A DNA stretch of 64,000 nucleotides from Burkholderia stagnalis (GCF_902830275.1 NZ_CADESW010000007.1:186001-250000); one strand, 5' to 3'. Shown: positions 31,371-41,197, numbered from the stretch's first letter. The notes: generated by a model from the letters alone, not told the origin. Numbers and translations: made by a program.

Positions 31371-32178
31371 TGCGTGTCACCCGCGTTTTGCGAACGGTGT
31401 CGGTACCGTGGTAGCCGACCTCGAAATCGACGTAGTTCACTTCTTCGACGCGCCCTTGGAAGCAGTCGTGAAACGCCCGCAGGATATGTACGTCGTCCAA
31501 CCGCTGTGCCTTCGGATGCGGGTTGTTACGCGGGCTCGGGATCGTCGCCGGCAACACGTAGATGCAAGGCGGAGGAACCGCGAACGGCCCCGCCTTCGTA
31601 ACGCGCGTTGGATCGGCGATGATTTTCGGACACGGACGGCCAACCGTTCCGCACACCATGTCCCACAGCACCACGCCGTCGACACGCTGCTCGCGGAAGA
31701 TGATTTCGGCGCTCAACCGTGTATGAATGCCCGACCAGGCGTTGTGCCGAGGGTCCGCACCAGGGTTCGTGCAAACGCTCCAAATCACGAACTCTTCCGC
31801 CTGCGGCGGCCGTTCGAAAATGTTCGTGTTGTTGCCGTCTAGGCAGCCCTTCAACTCGATCGCGGACGTTCGACCGGACGGCAGGCGCACGATGTAATCG
31901 TGCCGGTTGGCCTCGCCGGCCGATTCCCACTCGGTGATGAACCCTTCGTCTTGCATGTGGTTCAGGATGTGCTGCACGAACTCACGCTTTTCCCGCATCG
32001 ACGCGGAAAACTGGCCGCGTACCCGCTCGATCGCCCCACGAAACACACCGCTGTTGTAAAACTCGACCTCCGAAAGACCGTGATCGCCGATCTTGTGCGC
32101 TTCGGTCTTCAGGTTTTCGGCGTACGTTTCGATCATCTTGCGCAGTTCGCCGTTCTGCTCGCACGGAACGATGCTCAT
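31321..32178 (-). CDS. Type II restriction endonuclease, PD-(D/E)xK-like
   Basis: 285 residues. The only motif I can point to is Asp94 ... Glu108-x-Lys110 (HDYIVRLPSGRTSAIELKG), a plausible PD-(D/E)xK active site on adjacent strands. The function follows mainly from context: it is sandwiched between a C5 methyltransferase (four-base overlap) and vsr. The recognition site cannot be read from the sequence; it should be the one methylated by the neighbouring enzyme. Not clearly EcoRII-like. Confidence 0.75.
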   Translation of the reverse strand: MSIVPCEQNGELRKMIETYAENLKTEAHKIGDHGLSEVEFYNSGVFRGAIERVRGQFSASMREKREFVQHILNHMQDEGFITEWESAGEANRHDYIVRLPSGRTSAIELKGCLDGNNTNIFERPPQAEEFVIWSVCTNPGADPRHNAWSGIHTRLSAEIIFREQRVDGVVLWDMVCGTVGRPCPKIIADPTRVTKAGPFAVPPPCIYVLPATIPSPRNNPHPKAQRLDDVHILRAFHDCFQGRVEEVNYVDFEVGYHGTDTVRKTRVTRNGEVQRESEATAIRRA

Positions 32179-33332
32179 GCAGCGGCCCTCGCCAGCGGCG
32201 GTTGAACGGCCAAGATCGGTTCGAAGAGGTTCGCGGCGATGTGGCGAACAACGGGAACCGCCACGCCGTCGCCGGTCAGGTGGTACGCCTCGTTGTAGTT
32301 CTCGGGCAACTCGTATTCATCCGGCAATCCCATCAGGCGCGCTGTTTCACGGCTGGAAATGAGCCGTGTGCGGACCTTGCTGCCGTCGATCACCATGATT
32401 AATTGCCGGCTCGACCCACCCGAGGGCGTTCGCAGGCAACCGGCCACGTCGTCAAAGCGAACTTCTGCCCGTTGGACCTTGTTGCCCTGCTCGTCGCGAC
32501 GCGTGCGCCGGTAGATCGCGCCGACCATACGACGTCCGGTGGACTTCGACGCCTTCTTTGCTTTCTCGACCTTGGCAAGGTTCACGTCGCTCATCATTGC
32601 CAACAGTCGTTGCGTTTCCGCCGTCGTGTGCCACTTGACCCCCGTCGGACTTTCTTCGATCAAGTCGGCGAAGACCGCTTCGCGACGATCCGGCGTGGGC
32701 AGGTGCCACCACACCCAGCTCTGCCGCGCCTTGGCCGTCAGTTTGTCCAGCGCCGTCAGCAACGCTTTCGGGTGATACAGCGGCGATGCGTCTTGTCGCA
32801 CGAGCGCATCAGGGATTGGCAAATCCTTGCGGATGCCGACGACGAACAGACGAGGGCGTGACTGCGGCACGAACAGCGCGGCGTCGATCACCATCGCACC
32901 AAACCGGTAGCCGGCGCGGTCGAGCGCCGTACAGATCGCAGCAAAGTCCTTGCCCTCGTGCGAATGCAGCGTACCGACAACATTTTCCAAGGCGATGATG
33001 TCGGGCGCGCGATTGTCCGCGATCAAGCCTTTCACGACATCGAAGAACGGCCAGAACGTGCCAGAGCGATCGCCTTTCAGGCCCGCGCCGGCACCGGCCA
33101 GCGACAGGTCCTGGCATGGAAACGAACCCCAGATGAGATTCGCGCGGTCGGGAAGGTTTTCGGGCTTGACCTGGCGCACATCGCCGGTGAGCAGTTCGCC
33201 GTCTCCCCAGTTCTGACGGTACGTGATGCCCTTCTTGTGATCGAAATCGTTGGCGAAAAGGCATTGCCATCCCTCGCCAAGGCCGGCACGGGCCATTCCC
33301 CCGCCGGCGAAGAACTCGTAGAAGCGACCCAT
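32175..33332 (-). CDS. DNA (cytosine-5) methyltransferase
   Basis: 385 residues from the ATG at 33332, which overlaps the stop of the upstream regulator (TAATG). Motif I FAGGGMARAG (8-17), motif IV SFPCQ with catalytic Cys73, motif VI ENV, motif VIII QSRPRLF and motif X GDGVAVPVVRHIA are all present, so it should be active. The target-recognition region (about 190-320) is unassigned. It protects the host and prophage from the neighbouring restriction enzyme. Confidence 0.93.
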   Translation of the reverse strand: MGRFYEFFAGGGMARAGLGEGWQCLFANDFDHKKGITYRQNWGDGELLTGDVRQVKPENLPDRANLIWGSFPCQDLSLAGAGAGLKGDRSGTFWPFFDVVKGLIADNRAPDIIALENVVGTLHSHEGKDFAAICTALDRAGYRFGAMVIDAALFVPQSRPRLFVVGIRKDLPIPDALVRQDASPLYHPKALLTALDKLTAKARQSWVWWHLPTPDRREAVFADLIEESPTGVKWHTTAETQRLLAMMSDVNLAKVEKAKKASKSTGRRMVGAIYRRTRRDEQGNKVQRAEVRFDDVAGCLRTPSGGSSRQLIMVIDGSKVRTRLISSRETARLMGLPDEYELPENYNEAYHLTGDGVAVPVVRHIAANLFEPILAVQPPLARAAA

Positions 33333-33541
33333 TAGTTTCCCCTCGCGGCATCTGATTGTTTGTCTGCGCCGCCGTTCGCTCGTGATAACTTTTCCTGAAC
33401 GGCTTCGAGTATCCAGGTGTTGCGCGACACGTTGCCAACGCGCCGGGAACACTCGGCGTCGATCGCAGCAAGCATGTCGTCGGGCAGGCGCACGGTGATG
33501 CGCTCTGTCTGGGCGCACGAGTCTTTGGCGGCTTTCATCAT
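33332..33541 (-). CDS. Ribbon-helix-helix regulator leading the restriction operon
   Basis: 69 residues from the ATG at 33541 (ATGs at 33550 and 33538 are alternatives). The pattern TERITVRLPDDMLAAIDAECSRRVGNVSRNTWILEAVQEKL is a textbook CopG/Arc ribbon-helix-helix. It is translationally coupled to the methyltransferase by TAATG. Most type II systems use a helix-turn-helix C protein in this role, so this is an unusual controller. The tandem 11-bp repeats at its start codons are the obvious autoregulatory operators. Confidence 0.8.
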   Translation of the reverse strand: MMKAAKDSCAQTERITVRLPDDMLAAIDAECSRRVGNVSRNTWILEAVQEKLSRANGGADKQSDAARGN

Positions 33542-33542
33542 G

Positions 33543-33570
33543 GGCGCCATTGTGGCGCCATTCTGGCGCA
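33543..33570. promoter_or_regulatory. Tandem 11-bp repeats at the regulator start
   Basis: GGCGCCATTGT (33543-33553), GGCGCCATTCT (33554-33564) and GGCGCA (33565-33570) follow one another with an 11-bp period, roughly one helical turn. They overlap the region around the regulator start codons. Ribbon-helix-helix proteins bind such short tandem sites cooperatively. A TACAAT -10-like box lies just upstream on the minus strand. Confidence 0.6.
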
Positions 33571-33634
33571 CCGCAAAAGGAAATATTGTAAAAGTCAGCT
33601 GAATTGTGATATGCCTCGGCCGGGGCAAACGTCA

Positions 33635-34747
33635 TTAAATCGATCGCAGCTTTGCCGTCTTGTGAAGCTCGACCCAGTAGTCGGGGAGCTCGTCGTCGGG
33701 CACGTTGAAGCGCCGGAGCCACGCTTCGCTCGCGATCGTCGTACTGAGAAGGGGAGCGGTGCTGTTGACGGTGCCATCCTGCAGGCTGTCGATCGTATCG
33801 GCGACGATGGGGCGCAGGGCCCGGTTCAGCACGACATATGCGGCCGGAGGCTCGGGCGGGTGCCCCGCGCCAACCGACACGCCGGTTTGAGGTTCCACCC
33901 CTGCCTGAATCAGCAGGCCGCCGTCGCCGAACGCAGCCTTTCGATACCAGTCCGGGGGGAGCACCATTCCGTCTGCTCCGCCGGCGCGGCGGACGAGATC
34001 GGCGTCTATCACGGTCAGCCAGTCGACCGTCTTGAGCTTGTCGGTCAGGTCACGCACGCACGTGCGCCGGGGGCTTCCGACGTCGACCCCGGCCCCGTAC
34101 TGCCGCGCCCAAAAATACTCGCTCGCTTCGTTTGGCTCGCGCCCCATCGGCGGCAGGTTGACCGCGTAGCCGCCATGACCGTGTACTGGCCGCAACCATT
34201 CCGCGAACTCTGCGAACAGCCGCTCGAACGCGCCAGGCGCGAACTGCAGAAAGCTGCGCGGCACCGTGAACGACATCACGTCGAGGCTGCGCTCAAACTT
34301 CGCTTCCCAGTCTTCGAGGCAGAACACGGCGAAATCGTAGAAGCCGGCCGCGAGCTTGTGATCCGCGCTGGTCGTGGTCGACACCAGGGCGGCATTGCCC
34401 CGAACGCGCTTCGCTAGGTCGGGAAAGCCGGCAGATTTGTCGAACGCGACGGGCGATTCGCCTTCGGCGTAGAACCATCGCATCGGGCCGGCCTTCGGTG
34501 GATCGCGACCTTCAGCCTCTGCCAGTGCCGTCTCGTACCTCGTGATGACGTCGAGATAGCGGTCGTAACATCGCACGAGCGACTTGCGCGTCGCGTCCGT
34601 GTAGCCGTTGCGGAAGTACAGGACGCCGCGCACGACAAACGCCGCGCCTACGATGCCTTTCTGATAGGGCGGCTCGAACAGTCCATACGGCAGGGTATCA
34701 CGGCGCTTCGGGTCATTAGCCCACGCAGCCAGTTCATCTTTCGTCAT
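33635..34747 (-). CDS. DUF3396-type putative type VI immunity protein
   Basis: 370 residues with no signal peptide. Recognisable DUF3396 features are the central MRWFYAEGESPVAFDKSAGF, the stretch VMSFTVPRSFLQFAPGAFERLFAEFAEWLRPVHGHGGYAVN and GVDVGSPRRTCVRDLTDKLKTVDWLTVID. Members of this family serve as immunity proteins to VRR-Nuc effectors of type VI secretion, and such a nuclease is encoded five bases upstream. It should bind and block that nuclease in the cytoplasm. Confidence 0.78.
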   Translation of the reverse strand: MTKDELAAWANDPKRRDTLPYGLFEPPYQKGIVGAAFVVRGVLYFRNGYTDATRKSLVRCYDRYLDVITRYETALAEAEGRDPPKAGPMRWFYAEGESPVAFDKSAGFPDLAKRVRGNAALVSTTTSADHKLAAGFYDFAVFCLEDWEAKFERSLDVMSFTVPRSFLQFAPGAFERLFAEFAEWLRPVHGHGGYAVNLPPMGREPNEASEYFWARQYGAGVDVGSPRRTCVRDLTDKLKTVDWLTVIDADLVRRAGGADGMVLPPDWYRKAAFGDGGLLIQAGVEPQTGVSVGAGHPPEPPAAYVVLNRALRPIVADTIDSLQDGTVNSTAPLLSTTIASEAWLRRFNVPDDELPDYWVELHKTAKLRSI

Positions 34748-34752
34748 GGTAT

Positions 34753-35523
34753 TCAGGGGAACGCGAAGCCGGGGACGCCCGGCGGAAGATGCGGAATCGG
34801 GGCAGGCATTGCGCGGTTCGGCCCGGCCGGACTGACGCCAAAAATCGACTCGACGTCAGATTGCGTTTGCGTCGATCGTGCCGGTTTTTCGTCCGGCTTG
34901 TCATCGCCACATCCGCAGTCGGCGGGGCGCAGCGTTGCCACCTTTTTGTCGCTACCGGCGATTCGCACGTATGCCTCCCGTTGACGATCGCCGTACGAAT
35001 CCTCGAACTTCATTTCGACGACGGTCTTGATATTCGACTGCTCGGGCGGCAGAGCAGGATCGCGCACGATCACGACGTCGGGTCGACGCGTTTGATCCAG
35101 GCCCGTTTTCTTCCCGTCGCGGTAGCCCTTCATGCCGCCCGGCCAATTATCCCGTATCCAGTCGACGACGGAATCCGGGCGCAGAGGCCGATCCTCTTCG
35201 GTCATGATCGGGACCGGAGGCGCTGGCGGTGTCGGGCTCATGTCGTAGCTGACCTCCGGCAGGTACTCGGTCGGTCCCCCGAACGTCGCTCGCGACGATT
35301 CGTTCATGGCGTCCAGGCGTTGAGCGACGCATGCTTGTCGGAGCGTCCGCGACCTCCCGCGCTTGTCCACTCTTGTCTGGACGCCGATGCGCGCGCAGGG
35401 GCACATCACGCCGCAGAGCACTTCCTTATCCTTTCCCGACAGGCGACCGTCGAGCCCGACGAGGGTCGTGTTGCCGTCGCCCTTGCTCGCGCCGGCGGCC
35501 GAACTGCGCGAATAGTCGGTCAT
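34753..35523 (-). CDS. VRR-Nuc-type nuclease, putative type VI effector
   Basis: 256 residues from the ATG at 35523, overlapping the PAAR stop by four bases. The N-terminus (to about 60) has CGVMCPCARIG and a basic stretch. The nuclease core is at 115-190: RRPDVVIV with Asp149, VVEMKF with Glu170-x-Lys172, and RQREAYVRIAG with Gln181, the VRR-Nuc/PD-(D/E)xK pattern. The C-terminus is Pro-rich. Coupled genes for a PAAR protein upstream and a DUF3396 protein downstream point to an antibacterial DNase effector delivered on the type VI spike. Confidence 0.8.
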   Translation of the reverse strand: MTDYSRSSAAGASKGDGNTTLVGLDGRLSGKDKEVLCGVMCPCARIGVQTRVDKRGRSRTLRQACVAQRLDAMNESSRATFGGPTEYLPEVSYDMSPTPPAPPVPIMTEEDRPLRPDSVVDWIRDNWPGGMKGYRDGKKTGLDQTRRPDVVIVRDPALPPEQSNIKTVVEMKFEDSYGDRQREAYVRIAGSDKKVATLRPADCGCGDDKPDEKPARSTQTQSDVESIFGVSPAGPNRAMPAPIPHLPPGVPGFAFP

Positions 35524-36056
35524 GCCTTCGTGTCCGCGGTGCCTGTCGTGCCCGGCTGGCTGAACGACAGCGACGCGGCCTGTTGTGTATTCAGCCAATC
35601 CGTATGGCCGTTCGCATCCGTCATGCCGTGAATCGTCTGGCCGTCCGTCGACGTCACGGTGTACGGATGGTTTGCGATGGGCCGGCGCGTGTTGTCGTCG
35701 ACGACCTGGAAGCGGCCGCGATTCGGGCCGTCGTTCTGCGGCACTACGCTCTTGCCGCCGCCGACCGGCGCGCCTGCGCCCGATGTTGGCGAGGCGGTTG
35801 CGGTGCCCTGGGACGCGATCAGGCTCGCGCCACACGCAGTTACGTCGCCCTCAGACACGACCGGCCGACCGTGGAACGTCATGTTCAAATCGGCCTTGAT
35901 CTTCACGATCGGATAGAGGCCGCCGCAGCGCGGACATGAAACCATGTCGCCGAGCAGAGCGAGCGCCTTCCCGTCGACAGTGTTGGTCATGTCACTGGCA
36001 ATAACGCGCCCACCGTGCGAGGTCGTGTCGCCATCCCGAATGAATGCGAAGCCCAT
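35520..36056 (-). CDS. PAAR-domain spike-tip protein with C-terminal extension
   Basis: 178 residues. Residues 1-85 are a PAAR domain (FIRDGDTTSHGGRVIASD, CPRCGG at 41-46, HGRPVVSEGDVTACGASLIASQ). After a Gly/Ser linker, residues 110-170 form a small beta domain (GRFQVVDDNTRRPIANHPYTVTS, GMTDANGHTDW) like a transthyretin-type adaptor. It would cap a VgrG trimer and recruit the nuclease encoded next. No VgrG or other type VI gene is in the window, so the apparatus must be elsewhere. It is the rightmost prophage-side gene. Confidence 0.85.
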   Translation of the reverse strand: MGFAFIRDGDTTSHGGRVIASDMTNTVDGKALALLGDMVSCPRCGGLYPIVKIKADLNMTFHGRPVVSEGDVTACGASLIASQGTATASPTSGAGAPVGGGKSVVPQNDGPNRGRFQVVDDNTRRPIANHPYTVTSTDGQTIHGMTDANGHTDWLNTQQAASLSFSQPGTTGTADTKA

Positions 36057-36457
36057 GCTGAACCCTATGAAGAAACGGTGCCGCCGACTGTAGCACGCGA
36101 CGCGTGAGCCGTTCCCCTGTTGGGATTAACAGGCTTTTGAGATTGTCAAGTGATAGGAGGGGGCTGCGAGCGAACGGGGCGGATTGCTTCCGATCCATGC
36201 AGTTCGTCGGGGGGGGCAGTGCGGAATTCTTCCGGCACCTGGCGCGGTGATTTTTCATCGTAGCCGCTTCGCATGCGCTGGCGCGAACTACAGTGAAATT
36301 ACAGTTTGGATGAGCTTGGACAGCCCTGATTGACCTTGATTAGCCTTGGTTTTGCTGATTGCGAGTCGTGTAAGGCTTTGATTTTTAAAGGCTCCCGGTG
36401 TGCCGGTAAAGCTCCGAAGGCAGGGGTTGCCCACCCTGCCTCCGGCCAATACCACCA
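36057..36457. other. Prophage-chromosome junction region; probable attR side
   Basis: No gene is supported. The first half should contain the promoter for the PAAR operon. Around 36330-36365 short CTTGATT-like units recur (in CCTGATTGA, CCTTGATTA, GCCTTGGTT), reminiscent of integrase arm sites. Coding returns to chromosomal character at trpS (36458), so the prophage end lies in this interval. The core attachment sequence cannot be identified without the left end. Confidence 0.4.
36418..36441 (-). terminator. Hairpin after trpS
   Basis: AGGCAGGG (36418-36425) pairs with CCCTGCCT (36434-36441), an 8-bp stem with an 8-base loop, 17 bases beyond the trpS stop. The following minus-strand sequence has only a short T run (CTTTA), so it is a moderate terminator. 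Confidence 0.5.
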
Positions 36458-37585
<1,128 letters not shown>

Positions 37586-37694
37586 TCAGGCGCGCCACCA
37601 GCGTTGCAGCTTCGACGAGGTCGGTTTCAGGTCCATCGGGCGAGTATAGCGGAGCGCGGCCGCCGCCGCATCGGGCCGGGCGCTGCGTGCCGCC

Positions 37695-38195
37695 TCAATC
37701 GAGTTGCGCGAGCCTTGCACGCAGCGCATCGATCTCCGACTCCGCGAACACCTCGATGCCATGCTGCCGCAGCAGCGCGGCCGTGACGCCCGAGCCGGGA
37801 TGCTTCCGGCCCGCGAAGCTGCCGTCGTAGATGAAGCGGCTGCCGCACGACGGGCTGCCGTCGGCCAGCAGCGCGAAACCGCAGCCATGCGCGCGCGCGA
37901 GGCCCAGCGCGACCTGCGCGCCGGCAATGTAAGGCGCGGTGACGTCCTTGCCCGTTGTCTCGACGACCCGCGCGCCGCCCGCCAGCACCTGCTGGCCCGA
38001 TGCGCCATCCGCGATTTCCGCCGGCGGGCGAGGCACGCCGAAGCCCGCCGCCAGTTCGGGACAGACGGGCACGATGCGCCCGTCTTGCCGCCATTCGTCG
38101 AGCGCGCGATGCGCGGCGGTCTTGGCCGCGCCGTTGTAGCGCACCGGCTGGCCGAGCAGGCATGCGCTGACCAGGATCTTCTGCTTCGTCTGCAA
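37695..38195 (-). CDS. DUF523 family protein
   Basis: 166 residues, full length. The family marks are clear: KILVSACLLGQPVRYNG, VPVCPELAAGFGVPRPPAEI, and AHGCGFALLADGSPSCGSRFIYDGSFAG. Conserved cysteines (Cys13, and those in PVCPE and SPSCGS) suggest metal or Fe-S binding, but the biochemical role is not known to me. It is a single gene in front of trpS. Confidence 0.85.
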   Translation of the reverse strand: MQTKQKILVSACLLGQPVRYNGAAKTAAHRALDEWRQDGRIVPVCPELAAGFGVPRPPAEIADGASGQQVLAGGARVVETTGKDVTAPYIAGAQVALGLARAHGCGFALLADGSPSCGSRFIYDGSFAGRKHPGSGVTAALLRQHGIEVFAESEIDALRARLAQLD

Positions 38196-38355
38196 TGTCG
38201 CCCCCTTGTGCGGGACCTTGGAACGGACGGGGAATTTTACGTGAGCCTTACTGGCGGAGCGCCGCGTTCGCCGGGATACAATTCGCGCGAATCATCAGAC
38301 GGTATCCGGCGCGCCGCAATCACGACGCGTACCGATCGACGAAGACAAGGACGCC

Positions 38356-39480
38356 ATGAAGCATTCGATCGCCAGCCTTTCCGTTGTGCTGGCCGCCGTG
38401 TTCGGCACGGTCGCGCACGCTGCGCGCGCCGAGGACATTCCGCTCGGGATGCCCGACGGATTCATCGCATCATCGGTCGACAAGGTCGCCGACGGGCAAT
38501 ACTGCGTCACCGGCGAAGTCATGGACGAGATGGGCACGAAGCACGACGCATGGGTCGCGCTGGTCGATGCCGGCGCGAAGCGCGTCGCATGGCGCACGCG
38601 GCTGCCGTTCGAGCGCCCGTACGTCGGCAACGACGCGGTGCGCTGCGCGGCCGGGCAGGGCGCGTATTTCGTGCTGACGCAGGAGCGCACCCACATCGAG
38701 GAAAGCCTCAACCAGACCAAGGTGGTGCTGAACAAGCTCGGCGCGGACGGCAAGCTGCTGAAGCGCGAACCGGTCGGCGCCGGGTTCGACGAGTGGGCCT
38801 ACCTGCTCGACGTCGACGGCAACGCTGTGACGGTCGCGGGCGGCACGAGCGACGCGCTCGAGCGCAAGGGCAAGCTCGGCAATTACGTCACGCGCTTCGA
38901 CACGCAGCTCGTGCGCACCGGCGTGACGACGATCCCGAACGGCGCGTTCTGGACCGGCACGACCGCGGCGCTTTCCGCGAACCAACTGCGCGTCGCCGGA
39001 CAGTTTATGCCGAACGCGGGCGGCGCGTCGGGCGGCCGCGAGGGCTTCGCGGTGTCGCGGATCAACGTCGACCAGCACAAGTACCAGTCGTCGACTTACG
39101 TGTCGCCGCCCGACGCGCGTGTAGAGGCATCGGCGTTCAGCGCGGACGGCGCCGCGTACTACGTCGCGACCACGCCGACGGCGCTGTCGGTGGCGGTCGT
39201 CTCGCCGGCCGGCAAGCTCGCGCAGCAGTTCACGACGCGCAAGATCGTGTGCGATCTCGCATCGATCGGCGTGACCGGCTCGACGATCACCGTGATCGGC
39301 ACGACGTGCGACAAGCCGGCGGCCGGCACGCTCGCGACGATCGACCTGTCGACGCGCCAGGCCACGACGACGCGCCGCATCGCGGGCGACGTGCGCGTCG
39401 CGCGTGTCGACGGCAATGCGTGGGTCGGTGTGGTCGATGCCGGCAAGCGCGGCCTCGTGCTGCGGCGTGACGCGCCATAG
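38356..39480 (+). CDS. Exported protein of unknown function
   Basis: 374 residues with a signal peptide (MKHSIASLSVVLAAVFGTVAHA, cleavage near AHA-AR). The mature part is built of repeated beta-strand blocks (VGAGFDEWAYLLDVDGNAVTVAGGTSD, GREGFAVSRINVDQHKYQSSTYVSPPD, ASIGVTGSTITVIGTTCD), suggesting a beta-propeller-like periplasmic or secreted protein. Two Cys (in QYCVTG and IVCDLA) could form a disulphide. It has no operon partner; the gene after it is 163 bases away. No function can be assigned. Confidence 0.75.
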   Translation: MKHSIASLSVVLAAVFGTVAHAARAEDIPLGMPDGFIASSVDKVADGQYCVTGEVMDEMGTKHDAWVALVDAGAKRVAWRTRLPFERPYVGNDAVRCAAGQGAYFVLTQERTHIEESLNQTKVVLNKLGADGKLLKREPVGAGFDEWAYLLDVDGNAVTVAGGTSDALERKGKLGNYVTRFDTQLVRTGVTTIPNGAFWTGTTAALSANQLRVAGQFMPNAGGASGGREGFAVSRINVDQHKYQSSTYVSPPDARVEASAFSADGAAYYVATTPTALSVAVVSPAGKLAQQFTTRKIVCDLASIGVTGSTITVIGTTCDKPAAGTLATIDLSTRQATTTRRIAGDVRVARVDGNAWVGVVDAGKRGLVLRRDAP

Positions 39481-39643
39481 CGTGGCGTGGCGCGCGACGG
39501 CACACCGAACGCCGGGCCATCGCGCATGCAGGCGGACGATGCACCCCGTATTCCACCCGCCGCACCCCCATGCGAGAATCCCCCGCAACGACAACAGCAA
39601 GCGTTGATCGCGGCGGCCGTCCGCGCATCGCGCGACCCCTTCG

Positions 39644-41194
39644 ATGGCTCGCTTCCCGTCTTCCCCGGCCGCGGCCGATGCACGCGCGCTGACCGAACCG
39701 CAGCGCGCGCTGCTCGCGCGCCTGCAGGCCTATTCGCCGGACGTGCCCGATGCGCCGCAGCCGTACAGCCGCCGCCTTGCCGACGCGCAAGGCTGGACGC
39801 ACGCGCGCGCGCTGGGCGTCATCGACGAATACAAGCGCTTCGCGTTCCTCGCACAGGCGGCCGGCCATCCGGTCACGCCGTCGCACGCGGTGGACGCCGC
39901 GTGGCACCTGCATCTGCAGTACACGCGCGAATACTGGGACGTGTTCTGCGCCGGCGTGCTGCGCGCGCCGCTGCACCACATGCCCGGCACCGGCGCGCCG
40001 GACGAAGCCGACCGGTACGCGCGGCACTACCGGCGCACGCTCGACAGCTATCGGCGGCTGTTCGGCAGCGAGCCGCCCGAGACGATCTGGCCGCGTTCGG
40101 CGCCCGAACCGGCGGCGCGCACGCCCGATGAGCCGCACACCGTTGCGCACACCGAACCCTCCCGCCGCGAGCGCATCGCGCACCGCCTGCGCCGCCTGAC
40201 GAGACTGTCATGGCCCGCCGCGCTGGCGAGCGTCGCGGCAACCTGCGCATCCGCGCGGGATTTCAACGTGCTGAACTTCTCCGGCCCGCAGTTCCTCGCG
40301 TTCTACGTGCCGGCCTGCGTGGCCGCACTACTGCTGATCGCGGGCCTGCAGCGGCTCGAACACCGCTGCCGCCCATGGGGCGCACGCCACCGTGAATCGT
40401 CACCCGACCTGAGCGCGGAGGAAGCCGGGTATCTCGCGGGCGGCGCGTCGCGGATGACGCAGGTCGCGACGCTGTCGCTCCTCCATGCGGACGCGATCTG
40501 GCTCCAGGTCCACAAGCGCGGCTCGCGGGTGCGGGTTGCCGATTCGGCACGCGCACACACGGGCCACCTGGCGGACGAATGGGCCTGGCTGAACGCGCAG
40601 CCCGGCCGAGAAACGACCTATGGGGCGTTTCGCACGCGTCTCGCGCAGCGCGAGTCCGGCATCGTCGCCGGGCTGCGCCGCAACGGCTGGCTGTGGGCGC
40701 CCGGCGACATGCGTACGGCGCGGATCGCCGCGCGTGCGATCGCGCTGCTCGTGTTCGGCACGGGCGCGGCGAAGCTCGCGATCGGCCTGAGCCGCGGGCG
40801 GCCGGTGCTGCTCCTCATGATCTGCATGGCCGGGTTCTCGATCGGGTATCACCTCGTGAGTGCGCGCCTGAGCGGGTTCGGGCGCGGCGGCATGACGCGT
40901 GGCGGCCAGGCGGCACTGGATGCGCATGGCGAGGCGCGCCGGGACGACCGCGCCACGCCGGACGCGCTGCTGTGGGCGACCGCGCTGTTCGGTGCCGGCG
41001 CGCTCGCCGGCACCGCGTGGGCCGCGTATGCGAATCCGCTGATGGCGCCGCTGGCGATGCCTGCCGCGGCGAAAGGCGGCGGGTCGTCCGATTCGGATGG
41101 CGGCGACAGCAGTTGCTCGAGCGACTCGGGATCGAGTTCGTGCAGTTCGAGCTCATGCGGCTCGAGCGGCTGCGGCGGGTGTTCGAGCAACTGA
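39644..41194 (+). CDS. Membrane protein with GRDP-like N-domain and Cys/Ser/Gly tail (TIGR04222-like)
   Basis: 516 residues. The N-terminus (about 15-140) resembles the glycine-rich-domain-protein helical region (EYKRFAFLAQAAGHPVTPSHAVDAAWHLHLQYTREYWDVF). Membrane segments are visible near 190-235, 365-415 and 440-465. The middle (SAEEAGYLAGGASRMTQVATLSLLHADAI) is the TIGR04222 pattern. The last 40 residues are almost only Ser, Cys, Gly and Asp. The function is unknown; the tail could bind metal or be modified. Confidence 0.75.
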   Translation: MARFPSSPAAADARALTEPQRALLARLQAYSPDVPDAPQPYSRRLADAQGWTHARALGVIDEYKRFAFLAQAAGHPVTPSHAVDAAWHLHLQYTREYWDVFCAGVLRAPLHHMPGTGAPDEADRYARHYRRTLDSYRRLFGSEPPETIWPRSAPEPAARTPDEPHTVAHTEPSRRERIAHRLRRLTRLSWPAALASVAATCASARDFNVLNFSGPQFLAFYVPACVAALLLIAGLQRLEHRCRPWGARHRESSPDLSAEEAGYLAGGASRMTQVATLSLLHADAIWLQVHKRGSRVRVADSARAHTGHLADEWAWLNAQPGRETTYGAFRTRLAQRESGIVAGLRRNGWLWAPGDMRTARIAARAIALLVFGTGAAKLAIGLSRGRPVLLLMICMAGFSIGYHLVSARLSGFGRGGMTRGGQAALDAHGEARRDDRATPDALLWATALFGAGALAGTAWAAYANPLMAPLAMPAAAKGGGSSDSDGGDSSCSSDSGSSSCSSSSCGSSGCGGCSSN

Positions 41195-41197
41195 ACG

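Noticed and set aside
31321..32178. EcoRII-type restriction enzyme
   Set aside because: The context with vsr and a C5 methyltransferase suggested it, but I could not see EcoRII-specific sequence; left as PD-(D/E)xK-like.
36300..36457. tRNA gene as integration target
   Set aside because: No cloverleaf could be drawn from the sequence at the prophage end.
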